From Argyresthia goedartella (lineage: Eukaryota > Arthropoda > Insecta > Lepidoptera > Argyresthiidae): a DNA stretch of 64,000 nt. Positions 1 to 10,690 of this stretch are shown here, piece after piece. The position numbers and the translations under genes are program-made. Under the pieces are notes generated by a model. The model did not search any database. It was not told the origin of the DNA and saw only the letters and a program-made list of their open reading frames with translations. The stretch covers positions 34,835,356-34,899,355 of the forward strand of contig OX463815.1 of NCBI GenBank assembly GCA_949825045.1, read 5' to 3'. Each line of letters starts with the position of its first letter. The first letter of the stretch is position 1.

Positions 1-870
1 CGATGCCGCCGAGGTGGCCGCATGGCGAGTGCTGTGGGCTTTGAATATTGAAGTGTCGATGCCGCTGGCCGAGAGGGTATCCTTTATCCAACGGCCAATC
101 GTCTGCGATGAGGCTGGACGAAATGGTCTTTTAAATGTTAAAAATACCCGGTCATTACTTTCGGTTCTATTATTTGCAGTTGCATTCAAGTATACTTGCA
201 ATGTAGCTGCAGGACATATACTAGGATCTTGAACAAAAAAAGGTAAGTTTAAGACAGGTTGAGCCCGCCCAATTCCAGAAGTCTTAATCAACTCATCAAT
301 TATAATAACTATTTTATCATTAAAAACCTTAATATTATTAATCTTCATTAATGACAATGTTTGCATTCTTTGGCCAGAAGCCAAAGCCAAAAGCATTACA
401 GTCTTCTTAGTTATATGTTCTAGATTAATTGACTCGTTTGATAACTCACTAAGATAATTTAGCACAATCGTGGGATCCCATGTTACGTTATATCTAGGGA
501 AGGTGGGTTTTAACTTAAATATTCCTTTAAAAAATCTTTTCAGTCTTTCATCCTCTGAAAACTTATTAGTACTAACTAATGCTATAGCCGATCGGTGGGA
601 GTTTAACGTCCCATAAGAGGAACCAGATCGAAAACACTCTGACAAAAAATCAAGAATACAATTGACATTAGCATTGTAAAAATCAACATTTTTCTGGTGG
701 CAATAATTCCACCATAACTTCCAACTACAGTTATACTGAGCTTTGGTACTAGCAGATATTGAGGAACACATAACCTCTATTGCGGAGTCAGGGACTGCTT
801 GTCTGGCGAACGCTTCCCGGATAAGATGCTCACCGCCAGGGAAAGGTGGTGGTGTAATGGGTGTGTCGAC
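1..870 (-). CDS. DIRS tyrosine recombinase (partial)
   Basis: A frame open from a stop at 871-873 down to base 1, where the window cuts it. It encodes a phage-integrase-type tyrosine recombinase that would insert the circular DIRS DNA copy without target duplication. The N-terminal part reads PGGEHLIREAF, then SISASTKAQYNCSWKLWW, a SAM-like DNA-binding domain. The catalytic core shows LALASGQRMQTL, with the first catalytic Arg, and later FKAHSTRHAATSAA, which carries the conserved HxxR. The final catalytic Tyr would lie beyond the window. The first ATG is at 769-771, but similarity to the DIRS family starts earlier, so the frame probably begins inside the RT gene, which it overlaps by about 94 nt (777-870). 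Confidence 0.9.
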
Positions 871-2663
871 CTAAAAGGCGATGAAAGAAGATCTTTATCC
901 GGTTTAAGTATCACCACCTTAGATACGCATAATGATTTGAAAAGTGGATACCAGGGCTGAGAGGGCCAATGCGGAACTACCACAATACCTGATGCTTCGT
1001 CGTAAATTATTTTATTTAACATCTTCAAAATTACTGCAAAAGGAGGAAAGGCGTAAAAAAAATACTGAGACCAATTAATTGTAAAGGCGTCTATGTCAAA
1101 CGCAAACGGGTCTCTCTTCCAGGATATGTACCTGGAGCATTTCGAGTTTACCCGGGATGCGAAAAGATCAATATCTGGTTCTCCAAAGATATTTTTAATG
1201 TGTTGATAGCTATTTGCATTAAGTTCCCATTCTGTATCTAAATTTACTTTTCTGGATTCTGAATCAGCTTCTACATTTAATGATGATTTAATGTAACTTG
1301 CAAAAATGAATATCTGCCTTTCCTCGCACCAGTCCCAAATATCTTTTGCAACAGAATTAAGGTGTTCATACTGGACGCCTCCCATTCTGTTGACGTATGA
1401 TATTGCCGTTGTATTGTCAACGCGAAGTAAAATATCACAATGTGTTAAATTACCTGCGAATGACTTGAGACCAAATAGTACTGCAAGAAGCTCTAGGTAG
1501 TTTATATGATTAGCCCTCTCAGCCGCTGTCCACTGCCCGCCAGTTCTCTCACCACCGCAGGCCGCGCCCCAACCAGTAGTTGACGCGTCGGAAAAGATCT
1601 CTAAAATGAAATTATTGGGTTCTATAGATTTTGTCGATGTTAGAATGTTGTCTTTCCACCACAGTAAATCATCTTTAATGTATAGTGGAATATTCATATT
1701 TACGTCATAATTATCATTATTTTTTAAGAGGGCGAGGTATCTAGCCCTCTCTAGAGATTTTGTATGAGCCCAACCATAGTTTATGGCAGGACAGGCCGCA
1801 GTGAGAGAACCTAGGAACTGAGCAAATTCCCTTATCCTTACAACTCTTGTGTTGAGCATATTTATTACATATTCATGTATCTTCTTTCTCTTTTGTTCAG
1901 GTAGTTCTAATGTCATGCTTTTTGATCTTATAATGAAGCCAAGATATTGACATGATCTTTCAGGAATTAACAGGCTTTTTTGGTAGTTAATTATGAAACC
2001 TAGTCTTTCTAAACACTCTATTGTCTGTTTGATGTTATTTAAGCAGCCTTCTTTTGTATTTTCTATACATAGTATGTCATCTAAGTACCTAACCGACCTT
2101 AGACCCTGAGATCTTAAATAAGCAAACACTGGCTGAAGGATCTTCGTAAATATGTAAGGCCCAGAAGATAATCCAAAAGGCAACGATGTAAATTGGTATA
2201 GGACATCTCTATGATAAAATCTTAAGTATTTTCTCGAATCCTCATGTATTGGCTGAAGAAAATATGCCTCTTTCAGATCAAGTTTAGCTAAGTAATCGTC
2301 CTTGTTAACTAATTTTATAGCCGTTCTGATGTCCTCCATCTTAAAATGTTCTGCATGAACATATTGATTAAACTTCTTAAGATTTAATATAAATCTTAGA
2401 CTTCCGTCACTTTTAGGTATTAAGAAAACATCCGAAACAAACTGACCAGACACTGGATCACATTCCTGGATGGCGGAAATATCTAGCAAATGAGCAATTT
2501 CTTTATCTAAATTTAAATATTCTTGCTCTGTGAATATCTTGCTGGGATAATAGGTCAAAGGTTGGTTTGGTTTTTCTAACAGCGGTATGACATAACCAGT
2601 TATTGTTGATAAAATTAAATTGTCACTTGTGATTGACTGCCATTTACTATGAAAATATTTCAA
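777..2663 (-). CDS. DIRS reverse transcriptase, RNase H and C-terminal domain
   Basis: The 628-residue frame holds an RT domain in its first half: FLIPKSDGSLRFILNLKKF, AKLDLKEAYF, TSLPFGLSSGPYIFTK and the catalytic RYLDDIL. RNase H follows, with EIFSDASTTGWGAAC, then NHINYLELLAVLFGL, then DNTTAISYVNR. The last quarter (DIDLFASRVN, YAFPPFAVI, VVVPHWPSQPWYP) matches the region described as methyltransferase-like in DIRS elements; that assignment is from memory and uncertain. The upstream context (DEQQVRAGRLKYFHSKWQS) shows the frame is open above 2663 and is DIRS-like there, so the true start is probably inside the end of gag. It overlaps the recombinase frame at the other end. No internal stop is seen. 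Confidence 0.93.
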   Translation of the reverse strand: MKYFHSKWQSITSDNLILSTITGYVIPLLEKPNQPLTYYPSKIFTEQEYLNLDKEIAHLLDISAIQECDPVSGQFVSDVFLIPKSDGSLRFILNLKKFNQYVHAEHFKMEDIRTAIKLVNKDDYLAKLDLKEAYFLQPIHEDSRKYLRFYHRDVLYQFTSLPFGLSSGPYIFTKILQPVFAYLRSQGLRSVRYLDDILCIENTKEGCLNNIKQTIECLERLGFIINYQKSLLIPERSCQYLGFIIRSKSMTLELPEQKRKKIHEYVINMLNTRVVRIREFAQFLGSLTAACPAINYGWAHTKSLERARYLALLKNNDNYDVNMNIPLYIKDDLLWWKDNILTSTKSIEPNNFILEIFSDASTTGWGAACGGERTGGQWTAAERANHINYLELLAVLFGLKSFAGNLTHCDILLRVDNTTAISYVNRMGGVQYEHLNSVAKDIWDWCEERQIFIFASYIKSSLNVEADSESRKVNLDTEWELNANSYQHIKNIFGEPDIDLFASRVNSKCSRYISWKRDPFAFDIDAFTINWSQYFFYAFPPFAVILKMLNKIIYDEASGIVVVPHWPSQPWYPLFKSLCVSKVVILKPDKDLLSSPFRSTHPLHHHLSLAVSILSGKRSPDKQSLTPQ

Positions 2664-2689
2664 GCGTCCGGCTCGTACCTGTTGTTCAT

Positions 2690-4169
2690 CTAACGTCTCT
2701 GACGATCGGTCAGGGAGCGGCTGCGTGCTGACACGGGAGCAGGCTGGCGTCTCGGCGGCGGAGGTGGAGGCGGGCGTCGCGGTGGCGGCGGCGGCGGTGG
2801 AGGTCCCCGGCGCCGAGCTCCGCTCATATACTGTCCTCGTTGCCCACCAGTCTTGTTGTACGGAGTGTGTTGGTAATTCCTCATGCGGCCACGAGACGGT
2901 GGGCCTTGGTAGTTTAAACTGCTTGTAGAAGCTGTGGGTTGTGATTGTAGCATATTTCCAGTTTTCTTTATAACATTGGATGTTTTGACGGAGTCTGTCA
3001 GGTTCTCACCGAACAAAAACTCGTCCCTCTTTCTTTGTTTGAATAGATCGACCATTGACTTGTCAAGCAACGGTATAATCATAGATCGTCTAGTGTATGT
3101 CTCCAAAAAATGGGAATCAGCCAGCAGCATGCTGCAATCGTCGAGAATCTGAACCACTTCTGTCATGTTTGGATTCTTCTTCAAACTTTCGGTTAATGCA
3201 AATCCTAGCATTGACAGAACTTTTCCAATTTGGTTTTGTTTAGCTGTCATATGTTTATCCCTAGTTTTGAAAGACTCGGTCAGATACTGCATGTTGGAAA
3301 TCTCCGGGTTTAGAGTCGGTGCCTTGGCAAATGGGGTGTTCTTTGGAAACAAATATTTCTTCAAAAGTTCTTCCTTGGGATTTGTTTTTAGACCCTCTTG
3401 TAGTATTATCTTCAATTTTCTGCTGATTCCTTCATGAATGTCAGTTCCCCACTCACTGGCCTCCGTCTCTATGCCGCCTACAATCCTTATCAACTCGGGG
3501 TCAAATAGTTCTTCTTGTGCCTCCTCAAGTAGACCGGCTTGTAAAGTAGTACTATCTTCTGTAGCAGTAGGGTTACCCACCAGATCTGTTTCTGTTGGGT
3601 TCAGGATTTCCTCTATAGAGGCCTCAAATACCGGTGGTGGCTCAGGTAATATACCTGGAAATTATAATATAAATTTAAGCATGATAGCATGCCCAATACG
3701 ACCAAAGCACGATTTGAGAAGAGTGTAGGTATAACCTCAAAAATGTGAGCAACGCAATATGCGTTGTTCTTTATGAAAAATGCAGAAAGTCAGAAAATAT
3801 TATTCAATAATTGTCTCATAGAAACGTCCACCAACACCGATTTGCAATAGGCAACGCTTGCGGTAACTCGTAATTGCAATATGCAATATTGGAGACGCCA
3901 TTCGGGGCCAAAACACGCCTTCATAGAAAGACGCCTTTTGAGGTTATCATGCCTATACAAAATATAAGAAAGTAAAGTGCAATATGCAAAGCCCTCGGCG
4001 TATATATGAAACACACTCTCTTACCTTGATTTCGTGTTAAATCCTCATGATCATCATCTTCATCGGACGAAAGCACTATTCGGCGCCTTTTATGTGGGCG
4101 CCGCTTTTCCTCATACTCCTCGATTTTTCGTTTCCAACGCTCCACCTTCGATTCCTTGTATCTTGGCAT
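2690..4169 (-). CDS. DIRS gag-like ORF1, two exons (4169-4025 and 3654-2690)
   Basis: Exon 1 starts at the ATG at 4167-4169 and encodes a basic, charged head (MPRYKESKVERWKRKIEEYE, then RRRIVLSS and an acidic stretch). It ends in CAAG followed by GTAAGA. Exon 2 starts after TTCCAG at 3655-3656 and keeps the frame exactly: a Gly codon is split 1+2, then ILPEPPPVFEASIEE. The joined length is about 369 residues. The body (YLTESFKTRDKHMTAKQNQI and following) resembles DIRS gag; the C-terminus is rich in Pro and Arg (PPPPPPPPRRPPPPPPP), fitting nucleic-acid binding. The stop at 2690 lies just before the region where the RT frame becomes DIRS-like, implying overlap or shunted translation. Splicing is inferred, not shown. 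Confidence 0.82.
3655..4024 (-). other. Probable spliceosomal intron inside DIRS gag
   Basis: Minus-strand donor CAAG|GTAAGA at 4024 and acceptor ATTTCCAG| at 3655, 370 bp apart, phase 1. The flanking frames join without loss. The interior is AT-rich and has stops in all frames I read. Confidence 0.75.
3722..3960. repeat. Inverted repeat inside the gag intron, possible MITE
   Basis: GTATAACCTCAAAA near 3728-3741 is mirrored by TTTTGAGGTTATCATGCC near 3937-3954, with about 12 bp exact. The interior has several copies of GCAATATGC. This could be a small DNA transposon lodged in the intron. No target duplication was found. Confidence 0.4.
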
Positions 4170-4449
4170 GGTCACTTCACTTCACAAAACCCTCTTTGAA
4201 GTGTTTTATTAACTAATAACCTGAAAATTATAATTTTTCCATTCGACTACGTGATAGGTGTCGTGCGCGCACAAAAAACAATGAGGTTCGCGGGGTTGCC
4301 ACAGCCGGGTTTGCCACTGGTGTACTTTTCGACTTTTTGTTTTGACACACCAGAGGGCGCTAAAACTACGTGCGATGTGTTTGTGCAGCATAAGAGCTAC
4401 TACTACATGGTTAAAAATAAATCTCGAAGACGAAGACAGGATAATAATA

Positions 4450-4692
4450 ATAATACCTTGGACACTTACACACATTGATCTAGCCCCAAACTAGGATTCC
4501 CTGTATCTTGGGGACTAGACAACGATACACATACTTATATAGATAAATATTATACTAAGATAGATAAACAACCATGACTAGGGTACAAACATCCGTGCTC
4601 ATCAAACAAATATTTGCCCCCACCGGGACTCGAAACCGGGACCCTTGGCTTCGTAGGCAGGGTCACTGCCGACTCGGCCATTCGGGTTGTCA
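4450..4692 (-). mobile_element. SINE family A, copy 1
   Basis: Read on the minus strand it has a tRNA-like head with A box TGGCCGAGTCGG and a B box GGTTTCGAGTCCCGG (one extra T compared with the copy at 8453). A body follows with CTAGTCATGG and AAGATACAGGGAATCC, and the end is (ATT)n. Three further copies lie at 8453, 53882 and 60364. It sits beside a LINE endonuclease fragment and may interrupt it. Confidence 0.9.
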
Positions 4693-4699
4693 AGATTAT

Positions 4700-5560
4700 T
4701 AGATATAATAGCAAATATAACTTCAATATCATCATCAAACCCCTCAAAAATTATGTAGCTGTCGCACGTTCTAGCAGTCGCGCGCGGCCAGCAGAACCCT
4801 CCCCAGCTGGCGGCGCGCGCGCTGTCGCGGCGCAGCGTCGAGTGTCCTGGCGGGATGAGCTCGGCGCCCGTTGTACTGCTGAGCAGAAACATCTCAGTGA
4901 CAGCGTACATGTCAGCTTCCAGTTGCAGCATACTCAACTTGCATTGGTCCAATTTTGTTCTAAGGCCTCTGACATTCTGATAAATTATGGTACATGTTTT
5001 AAACCAGGGCTTAGAGTGGGTTGGCTTTGTCTTGTGGCTAACGAAACCCAGACTGCCATGGTTTTATATACACGCCTTTAGTTCATTGTTCGACAGCCAT
5101 ATATTCAGCAACCTTCCTCGATGGGACTCCCAGCTTGAAAGAGGCAATAATCTCCCCTCAGTTTTAGCGCCACAACTGAACAGTTAGCCGTAGAGCAAAA
5201 ATATTTTTGGTGCGCCGCAATCTTGTACACTACAGTACCAGCCTTCACAAAATAAGTGCAGGAAGGACTTCCAGTATGGTGGAGCCAGGTGCAGCTGTGC
5301 CTCTGACGCCATTGGATGGCCGAAGGCGGGCTCGCTTATTTACGGTCGTCCATTCACCCTCGTCTCGAACGCCATCACCGCTAAGCCGCGCCTGAGTAGC
5401 GGGTGAAGACACTACTTCCGCTTGATCGATTGTGCTGGCAGCAACGGCGGTAGGCAGCAGAGTTGGAAGCTCAGGGCGAGGTGGACGCGGCTCCGCTGAA
5501 GCTCTCCCTCTGCCCCCTGCATGTAGGATGGTCGACGGCGGCGGCGGCGGCGGCACTGCC
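4700..5560 (-). pseudogene. LINE fragment: ORF1 tail and AP endonuclease head (Jockey/I-like)
   Basis: Reading down the minus strand: a Pro-rich stretch (MPPPPPPSTILHAGG) leads to EGEWTTVNKRARLRPSNGV, then a decayed ASFKLGVPSRKVAEYM block. This block is the conserved ORF1 C-terminal motif also seen in the intact LINE at 45-47 kb. Next comes the endonuclease start, IYQNVRGLRTKLDQCKLSML, with ADMYAVTEMF and RRDS. Stops and shifts break the ORF1 part. The fragment ends at the SINE junction near 4692. Together these parts show ORF1 and ORF2 lay directly next to each other. Confidence 0.75.
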
Positions 5561-5594
5561 AGGTGCAGCGTAGGTGGTGTGCTGGGGGAACGTT

Positions 5595-6150
5595 AGGTGG
5601 TCCATGTTATATACAACATTTTACGGAATCCACGCTATCCAACTTTCCTACGAGACAGTTTTCAATTTATTTCTTCCAGCAGGCCTCGGAGAACTAAAGC
5701 ATTTTCTATGCTTACAACTCCACAGCATAATACCGCGTCCTATGAGCACGGTTTTAAACTCCGGACCATTCGGTTGTGGGATGCACTCCCTGGCACCATC
5801 AGGGACAGTCCTACTCACAATATATTTAAAAGTCGCGTGAAAAAGCATTACCGTTAGTATTTATTAGCACATTTATTTATAATAGTAGTCGATAGTATTA
5901 TATTATAAGTATTTAGTAAATAATTATAGTCATTATATATTATATTTTATTTATTAATATTTATGTAACTACTCGTTTATTTCGTCATATTGTTATACAC
6001 ATAGGTCTACCCCTGCTCAGCAATCGACATTTCCTACTTTAACCTGGTTTGCTGGAAGAGATCTCTTATTAGAGATGAGCTCGCCTTTGTACACTATTTT
6101 TATGTAACTGTTTTTTGTATCATTTGTGAGCAATAAAGAAATAATGAATT
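5595..6150 (+). pseudogene. 5'-truncated LINE 3' end (family L1a, CR1/Daphne-like)
   Basis: Encodes only the last 80 or so residues of a LINE ORF2: ILRNPRYPTFLRDSF, SSSRPRRTKAFSMLTTPQH, then LWDALPGTIRDSPTHNIFK, ending at a stop near 5857. It is a close relative of the C-terminus of the LINE at 22843-23991. The 3' UTR holds the family hallmark GCTGGAAGAGATCTCTTATT followed by AGCTCGCCTTTGTAC, a short stem-loop, and ends near AATAAAGAAATAATG. Confidence 0.85.
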
Positions 6151-6179
6151 ATGAAAGAAATTATGAATATAAAATCTTA

Positions 6180-6345
6180 ATGTACATGGTCAGTACCCGA
6201 TTCGAACCCGCATCTCCTGTATGAGCGGCGTATGTGAAACATCGATGCCACGGAGGTTTTCAGTTATGCGATACTCCATTCTTTGTGATGAGCTCATCAC
6301 CGCAGACGCTCACGAAGTTTTTCATCACCGTTACAACGTTCTTAA
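6180..6345 (-). mobile_element. SINE family C, copy (tRNA-like head)
   Basis: On the minus strand CCGTGGCATCGATG and GCGGGTTCGAATCGGG resemble Pol III A and B boxes. Downstream it has the family tail with AAAACTTCGTGAGCGTC. Related copies are at 7226, 27800, 33420, 47038, 50370 and 59217. Confidence 0.65.
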
Positions 6346-7225
6346 TTATACGGACATTAGTACTGAATAAATAAGATTCAAGTTATCATATCATCATATC
6401 ATATCTCTTTTTATGTATGTTTTACTGAATCGCCGTAAACAACATAATAATACCAATAATATCGTAAATATAAAACAAGGCAACGATTTATTTCTACAAA
6501 TAACTTATATGCCATGTAATCAATAACATAATAGACAAAGCTATTGTCAAACAACTGGATAATACCTCGAATCCAAGACGCTGGTAAATTAGACAAGCGA
6601 AGCATTTGGTCTATCGGCAAACAGATTTATATCACTTCCAGTATAATTCCGTCTAATTATATTACTCAAGCGGCTATAAATCATATATAATCTGGGCTAG
6701 TATGACACAATGGCTCTGGCTGTATTTATATAGATTGGGGCTTTCAAACTAGCGGATCCTTTACAAGGCCGATTACACAACTATGCTCAAATATAATGGT
6801 AGGTACTTAAATGATGCTATTGGTGTGGTCAGTTTCCGAGTAAGCGACAATAAGATTATAAAAAGTATTTATATGTTTATAACACATGCCGTTCGGCAAA
6901 CAAAAGCGACCTAAAATACTTTTGATTTGGATAAATAATTCAGTGACCGATGCATCTGACCAAAAATTTCAGTAAAATCCCAATAAATAACATTGTAATT
7001 GGGATATTCCATGGTTAGCGTAGGCGTCTCTATGTTAGTCACGTCTGCTGTCTGTCTGTCTATTCTTCCCACAAACATACTCGTATTCGTCAGACCAAAA
7101 AGTGGAGTATACAAATACGCTACCATCCTGCATTCAAGACTCCTTTACGCAAAAATCGCTGATGGTCGCTTCCTGCTTAACCAAGGCCAAGAATAATTAT
7201 TGGTTGTCCATCCAGGTCACCGGGG
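6346..7225. other. No recognisable feature
   Basis: AT-rich sequence. Short open frames here (for example 6911-7126 on the minus strand) have no family resemblance and no start or splice context that I would trust. Confidence 0.6.
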
Positions 7226-7480
7226 TATCGGGGTTTACCAGAAAACTGCAATAAAACAAGATGTTTTTTCGATTATGGAAAACATCGTGAAAAAACCTTG
7301 ATACAATCTCCGTAATTGCGGCAATTGTCTAGCCCCCTGTCATGCAAAAAAGTGTTTTGAATAAATGACTGAAGAGAAAGTTTGAAGCTTGGCGCAAATG
7401 AAAAAGTCACGCTCATTTCATCGCCGTACTGTGAGATTCGTTTGCTTTGCGGTTCAGACACTATTTGCTAATGAGATCTG
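7226..7480 (+). mobile_element. SINE family C tail
   Basis: GAAAACATCGTGAAAAAACC, CTAGCCCCCTGTCATGCAAA and TTTTGAATAAATGACT match the tail of the copy at 33420-33720. The head is degraded. Confidence 0.6.
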
Positions 7481-8452
7481 ATGGTATGGCAGAGATTCTA
7501 TGTGTCGACTACTTTAATTATCGGACATTTGAAGTATTTAAACAATTGTTATACCAGCATTATTAACTTACAAAGTCGTAGACATAGTATTTACACTTTG
7601 TAAAATCTATTTGCCCTTTTTAATAGGCACATTTCTCTATAATCTTATCATTAAGATTTAGAGGCGGTTGTATTTAGTTTCCTACGCACAATAAATTACA
7701 TACTACCTATATATTACCACCCCTTAATCCATACGGGAATGTTTGAGCACAACCAATTTGCTTATTTTCCCATACGTGGTAGGTAGAACATATATTTGCA
7801 CCTCCAATCTCAGTTAATGCCTGGTTAACATACACTTGGTTCCGTAGTACGTATTTAAAAACCAAGCGGTGATACCAAATACGAATACACCATAGACGAC
7901 ATACAATAAATGGATTGCAGAAATTCAATACACAATTCCAGTCAAGATATGAGATATTAAGTGAGACGGTGCCTTGGTACCGGTAAGGCTGAAATATTTG
8001 TAGAGCACTAGCTGACATAGAGAGGCTTGTTTGTACAGATCCAATGACTGCCTTTAGAGTGTAGAACGACGCTGCGGCGCTAGCATTTATATGAAGACTA
8101 CAGTCTCAGAGTGAATTTCTACTGTTGTACTAGTTTTGGTATTTAGATTGTAGTCTTTAAAATATCCAACATTTTATATCATATCATTTATATCATTCAT
8201 CAACATATCCAATAGGAAATAAAGAGCTATTAGTGTAGAAATAGGGGTAGTGTACGATTGAAAAATTAATACCTTTTTGATTTCATTTTTGGATGTTCAT
8301 GATTACCAAAAAAAAAAAAGTGATTTAGGGTGTGGGGGAAAGAATTGTTGCATAACTGTTTGAAGGGGATTAAAACGTAATATTGTTTTAGCACCCTGTA
8401 CTAGGGATTGGTAAAATGACAGTACATCTGACACTACAATGACAGTCATGAC
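7481..8452. other. No recognisable feature
   Basis: AT-rich, no gene. A fragment at 7725-7800 (CCATACGGGAATGTTTGAGC) resembles the end of SINE family C but is too short to call. Confidence 0.55.
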
Positions 8453-8705
8453 GACCCGAATGGCCGAGTCGGCAGTGACCCTGCCTACGAAGCCAAGGGT
8501 CCCGGGTTCGAGTCCCGGTGGGAGCACATATTTGTTTGATGAGAACGGATGTTTGTACCCTAGTCATGGTTGTTTATCTATCTAAGTATAATATTTATCT
8601 ATATATGTATTTGTATCGTTATCTAGTACCCAAGATACAGGGAATCCTAGTTTGGGACTAGATCAATATGTGTAAGTAGTGTCCAAGGTATTCTTATTAT
8701 TATTA
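8453..8705 (+). mobile_element. SINE family A, copy 2
   Basis: Good copy with GACGACCCGAATGGCCGAG head, A box TGGCCGAGTCGG, B box GGTTCGAGTCCCGG, body AAGATACAGGGAATCC and TTATTATTATT tail. Confidence 0.92.
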
Positions 8706-8764
8706 TTATCTAGCTAACTTAAAATTCAGCGAAATACTAGAATTCATTAAAATAAAATAACAAT

Positions 8765-8890
8765 TAGGAAGAAACAACAGCTTAACCAAGAGTAATTTGT
8801 GCTCAAACACTGTGAACTGGGTGAATTAGTCACAATAAAGGACCGATCACCCACCTGTGGTCAGCTGGCGTTGCACCTCTTCATACTGTA
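8765..8890 (-). mobile_element. SINE family D, copy 1 (5S-like box)
   Basis: On the minus strand CCACAGGTGGGTGATCGGTC resembles box C of 5S rRNA (GGATGGGTGACCG). It is followed by TTATTGTGACTAATTCACCC, then CAGTGTTTGAGC. The same order occurs at 48690-48835. Confidence 0.6.
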
Positions 8891-9599
8891 ATCGTGAGCG
8901 GTGTATCTTAAGATATTAGCACGAGTATAATCTAGGTGAGCTGCTTTTACTCAGAAGGGAACTGTTTTCAGCAATGGGACATGATAAAGGTTATTTAGAT
9001 TGACAAGCCTATTCTCCAGTACTCAAGACTACCCTGACCACACGATTGCATTCGGCACAGCAATCCACAACCAGGAATTTCGGTCACGACCCGCTTGATT
9101 CCTGGTTCACATTCCTTGAACCCTCCACCGACTTTATTACCGCTCCTTATGGCCGATAGTATTGAAGGTGTACCTTACCTAGGATGCGACGGCTTCTGAT
9201 TCACAAATCCTGATGGAACAATGCCGTCCAATTAGCTGGTACGTGTCGCCGCCCACAGCACCGCTGGTCACAGGAGTTGGTGTAGTAAATTAACTTCCGA
9301 TTCGATAAATATCCGAGAATGGAACCTAGGATGACGTAGGGTGACCTAGGTTGAAAACAAAATTATGATCACGCCTTTCCCTTCCCTTTTTTTAATTTTT
9401 ATTATAACCATTTCAATTCGCCTGGACAATTATTTTAAAACATTTAATACTATTCAAATCATATTTTAGAAAAAATAAAGATTTAGTAAGATAATTAACA
9501 ATTTTAGTATTCAAGATTCAGAATAAATTTTTGTATTTAAGTTAAAACTTCCTAATAACAATCTAGAAGTCAAAACTCTTACTTACATATCAATCAAAT
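8891..9599. other. No recognisable feature
   Basis: No gene or repeat I can name. There is a TAGGATGACGTAGGGTGACC micro-repeat around 9325-9350. Confidence 0.5.
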
Positions 9600-9718
9600 G
9601 TCTTTATTACTGCAGGTATTTACATATACTTAGCAAACGTCAATTTTTGCCTCTTCTCTACATAAGATCACTGTGGGAGAGAAAGGCGTAGAAATTCCCA
9701 CAGATTGATTTTTAAATC
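9600..9718 (-). mobile_element. LINE 3' UTR tail (family L2a, TTTGAC-ending)
   Basis: Shares CTTTATTACTGCAGGTATTT, ATATACTTAGCAAACGTC and CACAGATTGATTTTTAAATC with the end of the LINE at 14645-16150. Only the 3' UTR is present. Confidence 0.8.
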
Positions 9719-9899
9719 TCGAATGAATGAATGAAGAATGAATGGTGCTTCTCCAGCCAGGGTTCTAAACCTGTTCCGGTCTTTCGGCCGGCATACCAGA
9801 GGGCACAAGTTTTGAGGGGGGGCGGAATGACCTGCTCTGTAGGAAGGGAAGGATAGTGAATTCAATCGACCGACTCTTCAGCCTGAAGCCAATATAGGA

Positions 9900-10690
9900 T
9901 ATGTGGAATGGGGAGGATGTGGGATTTGGAGAGCAGCTGTTGTTTTCTTCAAGTTCTTGTTTTCCTTCTATTTTCAGTTATTGTTAATAGTTGAGTTTCC
10001 TGAGTCGTGTTCGTTTGGGTTATCCGGTAAGTTCCCAGTTTCGCTTTTGCTGTCTGTTTCTGGGATACGGTATATTTGCCTCTAGGCCATCCTGACATCG
10101 TCCCTGTTGTGTGATGATTCTGTCCAGTAACTGTGTTTGATGTTTGATGTCATGCTTAAGGAAATCTTTCCAGGTGTATATAAGTCGGCCGGCTTTCTTC
10201 TTCCTTGCTTCGTATTTGAATGGAGCGTGTAGTAAGTGCTGTTGTGGGCGTCGCAGAATATGTATAGTAACATATCCGGTGGTTTTTGATTCGTTTGGAT
10301 ATCGTTTTGTCCTGTAGTCAGTCATGAATTTTGTGGTATCTTGGATAGCTTCTGGCGTTCTCAAACATGTCTCTGAGGGTCAGGCGTTCATATACTGACT
10401 GTCAACTGTTTGCTTTAGTGAGGGTTGCCGCTTTTTGTCCGTATTTTATAAACAGTGCAGTGACCATTTTGTAAATCAGGCGCACTATATTTCAGTCTAT
10501 GTTGGATTTCTTTATAAAATGCATTAGGGCCTTGGAATTGCATATGGCTTGCCGGCACCTCTTTTTTATTGGGTCCTATGTCCTGCCGTAATATATGTGC
10601 CGAGATATTTGATTTCGTTTACGGTTCGTATTGGAACTACGTCCAATTCACTGGTTGTTTATGGGGTCTCTTATAAGAATTTTCGTCTTT
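9900..10690 (-). pseudogene. Thumb and C-terminal part of OTU-LINE ORF
   Basis: Reading the minus strand: NRKRNQISRHIYYG, then KKRCRQAICNSKALM, NIVRLIYKMVTALFIKYGQK, MFENARSY, then the C-terminal YTYSATPTTALTTRSIQIRS region and TWKDFLKHDIKHQT. This order (YLG-like strand, helix-rich thumb, a short terminal block before the stop) is the usual end of a LINE ORF2. Several stops and at least one frameshift are present. The same C-terminus recurs on the plus strand at 21060-21320. The RT core that should precede it is absent; a different LINE lies there instead. Confidence 0.65.

Larger units (their letters stand above)
1..4200 (-). mobile_element. DIRS-type tyrosine-recombinase retrotransposon, cut by window edge
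   Basis: A minus-strand element with the gene order gag, reverse transcriptase/RNase H, tyrosine recombinase, which is diagnostic of the DIRS order. All three frames are open in the visible part apart from an apparent intron in gag, so the copy looks little decayed. The recombinase end lies beyond base 1, so the 3' inverted repeat and internal complementary region are not visible. I could not fix the 5' inverted terminal repeat; 4200 is only the point where gag begins. Confidence 0.9.

Noticed and set aside
4600..4680. tRNA genes at SINE heads (also 8455, 53885, 47770, 50620, 60560)
   Set aside because: They have A and B boxes, but no complete cloverleaf that I could fold, and each continues into a shared SINE body.
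4602..4952. A 116-codon minus frame as one protein
   Set aside because: Its last third is SINE head sequence; only the endonuclease part is meaningful.
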